6,722 nucleotides of DNA from Thermoplasmata archaeon. Lineage in GTDB: Archaea; Thermoplasmatota; B47-G6. The first letter of the stretch is position 1. Each line of letters starts with the position of its first letter. Location: assembly GCA_003663585.1 (NCBI GenBank), contig QMTU01000041.1, forward strand, positions 1-6,722, in the 5' to 3' direction. The position numbers and the translations under genes were made by a program. Of the stretch, positions 5,506-6,722 are shown piece by piece. The notes beneath the pieces were generated by a model, which ran no database searches, was not told the DNA's origin, and saw nothing but the letters and a program-made list of their open reading frames with translations.

Positions 5506-6722
5506 TTATATTATTATGGGAGGCTTGTACTCGCCGAACACGTCTCTAAGGGTATCGCTGATCTCTCCTAAGGTAGCGTAGGCCTTCACAGCATCGAGTA
5601 TTGCATACATGAGATTTACTTCTTTCTTCCCATCGACAACTTTCTTTGCTTCCTTCTCCAAGTTCTTAAGCACAGTCTCAACCCTTGCTTGATCTCTTGA
5701 TTGCTTTATCTCTCTAAGTCTCTGTCTCTGCTTTTCTTCGACCTCAGGATTCACTTTGAGTATCTCTATTTCTATGGGCTCATCAACTATGAACTCGTTC
5801 ACGCCAACTATTATGCGTTTCTTCTCCTCAATTTCTAGCTGATACTTATAGGCGGAGTCAGCTATTTCCTTTTGGATGTATCCTTTCTCTATGGCGATCA
5901 TTGCCCCGCCCATGTCCTCTATCTTGTAAATGTACTCCATAGCACGCTCCTCTATTTCCGAGGTAAGCCACTCTATGTAATAGGATCCTGCTAATGGATC
6001 AACCACATCAGCAACGCCAGACTCATAGGCTATTATCTGCTGTGTCCTAAGAGCTATTCTAACGCTCTTTTCTGTTGGTAGAGAAAGAGCCTCGTCATAG
6101 CTGTTAGTATGTAGTGACTGTGTCCCACCAAGGACTGCTGCTAGTGCCTGTATTGTAACCCTTATTATATTGTTCTCAGGTTGCTGCGCAGTAAGCGTGC
6201 TACCTCCTGTCTGAGTGTGGAACCTAAGCCTCATGGACTCAGGCTTCTGTGCATTGAAGAACTCCCTCATAATCCTAGCCCAGATCTTTCTAGCAGCCCT
6301 GAACTTGGCTATTTCTTCGAGGAAGTCATTATGGGCTGCGAAGAAGAAGGACAGTCTTGGAGCAAACTTGTCAACTGGGATTCCCCTAGCTTCAACAGCT
6401 CTTACATACTCAATGGCGTTCGCGAAGGTAAATGCTAGCTCCTGAACAGCGTTTGCTCCAGCTTCTCTTATATGATATCCGCTTATGCTTATTGGGTTCC
6501 ACTTTGGAACGTGTTTTGCACAATATATTATTATGTCAGTTGTAAGGTGCATTGAGGGCTGTGGAGGATATATGTACGTACCCCTTGCTATGTACTCCTT
6601 TAAGATGTCATTCTGCACAGTACCTCTAAGAACCTCCTGTTTGACACCCTGGCCCTCTGCAACAGCAATGTACATTGAGAGAACTATGGGAGCCGTAGCA
6701 TTTATTGTCATGGAAGTACTTA
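5506..6722 (-). CDS. mcmA1: Methylmalonyl-CoA mutase, large (catalytic) subunit, C-terminal 404 codons; 5' end outside window
   Basis: The frame is open to the right edge and ends at TAA (5506-5508). ATG 6709-6711 is internal: it belongs to the family segment STSMTINATAP, and roughly 160 N-terminal residues of the TIM barrel are missing. Aligned to P. shermanii numbering, the visible active-site residues are present: T195 and Q197 (GTVQND), R207 (codon 6583-6585, ARGTYIYPP), Y243-H244 (6472-6477, SGYHIREAG), E247, R283 and S285 (PRLS, 6355-6357), then with a one-residue shift H328 and Q330 (FHTQTGG) and N366/E370 (NSYDEAL). R207 binds the substrate carboxylate; isobutyryl- and 2-hydroxyisobutyryl-CoA mutases have Gln there, so methylmalonyl-CoA, or possibly ethylmalonyl-CoA, is the expected substrate. 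The chain ends near position 565, so the missing B12 domain is supplied by the separate small subunit. The Y89-equivalent lies outside the window. The gene converges on meaB with a 2-bp gap. Confidence 0.95.
   Translation of the reverse strand, partial: STSMTINATAPIVLSMYIAVAEGQGVKQEVLRGTVQNDILKEYIARGTYIYPPQPSMHLTTDIIIYCAKHVPKWNPISISGYHIREAGANAVQELAFTFANAIEYVRAVEARGIPVDKFAPRLSFFFAAHNDFLEEIAKFRAARKIWARIMREFFNAQKPESMRLRFHTQTGGSTLTAQQPENNIIRVTIQALAAVLGGTQSLHTNSYDEALSLPTEKSVRIALRTQQIIAYESGVADVVDPLAGSYYIEWLTSEIEERAMEYIYKIEDMGGAMIAIEKGYIQKEIADSAYKYQLEIEEKKRIIVGVNEFIVDEPIEIEILKVNPEVEEKQRQRLREIKQSRDQARVETVLKNLEKEAKKVVDGKKEVNLMYAILDAVKAYATLGEISDTLRDVFGEYKPPIII

Noticed and set aside
6181..6445. Two plus-strand frames (85 and 76 codons) opposite the large subunit.
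   Set aside because: They overlap each other and lie antisense to strongly conserved active-site coding sequence.
6547..6549. His in PQPSMHL of the large subunit, where the P. shermanii enzyme has Arg (PSMR), first suspected as loss of the substrate-binding Arg207.
   Set aside because: Counting back from the conserved Tyr243-His244 pair puts Arg207 twelve residues earlier, in IARGT, where Arg is kept. The PSM-H position is not a known substrate contact, so altered specificity is not supported.
6709..6711. ATG as the start of the mutase large subunit.
   Set aside because: Homology continues upstream (STS-MTINAT is internal in the family), the frame is open to the edge, and roughly 160 N-terminal residues would otherwise be missing.

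Overview
The window reads as chromosomal DNA of a thermophilic archaeon, most likely of the Thermoproteota (Crenarchaeota). This is inferred from AGA/AGG and ATA codons in all genes, strong GGAGG-type ribosome binding sites, a TTTTTAAA-type archaeal TATA box, and a very large secreted beta-propeller/Ig protein rich in N-glycosylation sequons. No single gene fixes the lineage, and a thermophilic bacterium is not formally excluded.

Layout. Bases 1-3713 (minus strand) are one uninterrupted reading frame of 1237 codons whose 3' end lies beyond the left edge. It encodes an exported protein with a signal peptide, PQQ-type beta-propeller blades and two Ig-like (Big_1-type) domains. Bases 3714-4169 are an AT-rich divergent intergenic region. 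It holds the promoters for both sides, an unusually good 15-bp inverted repeat, a pair of near-identical direct repeats and a possible 28-codon micro-ORF. Bases 4170-5503 (plus strand) are a two-gene operon: the B12-binding small subunit of methylmalonyl-CoA mutase, overlapping by ATGA the MeaB-type GTPase chaperone. Bases 5506-6722 (minus strand) are the C-terminal 404 codons of the catalytic large subunit of the same mutase, running off the right edge.

How the genes work together. The two mutase subunits form the adenosylcobalamin-dependent enzyme that interconverts (R)-methylmalonyl-CoA and succinyl-CoA. MeaB uses GTP to gate cofactor loading and protect the enzyme from inactivation. Active-site residues known from the Propionibacterium shermanii enzyme are present in the visible parts of both subunits, including the Arg207 equivalent that separates methylmalonyl-CoA mutase from isobutyryl-CoA-type mutases. 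The large subunit converges on the small subunit-meaB operon with only 2 bp between stop codons, so the complex is made from two opposing transcripts. The epimerase and propionyl-CoA carboxylase are not in the window. The secreted protein has no evident link to this pathway.

I see no CRISPR, insertion sequence, tRNA or rRNA, and no defence-type system. The most unusual material is the repeat architecture of the divergent intergenic region and the convergent split-mutase arrangement.
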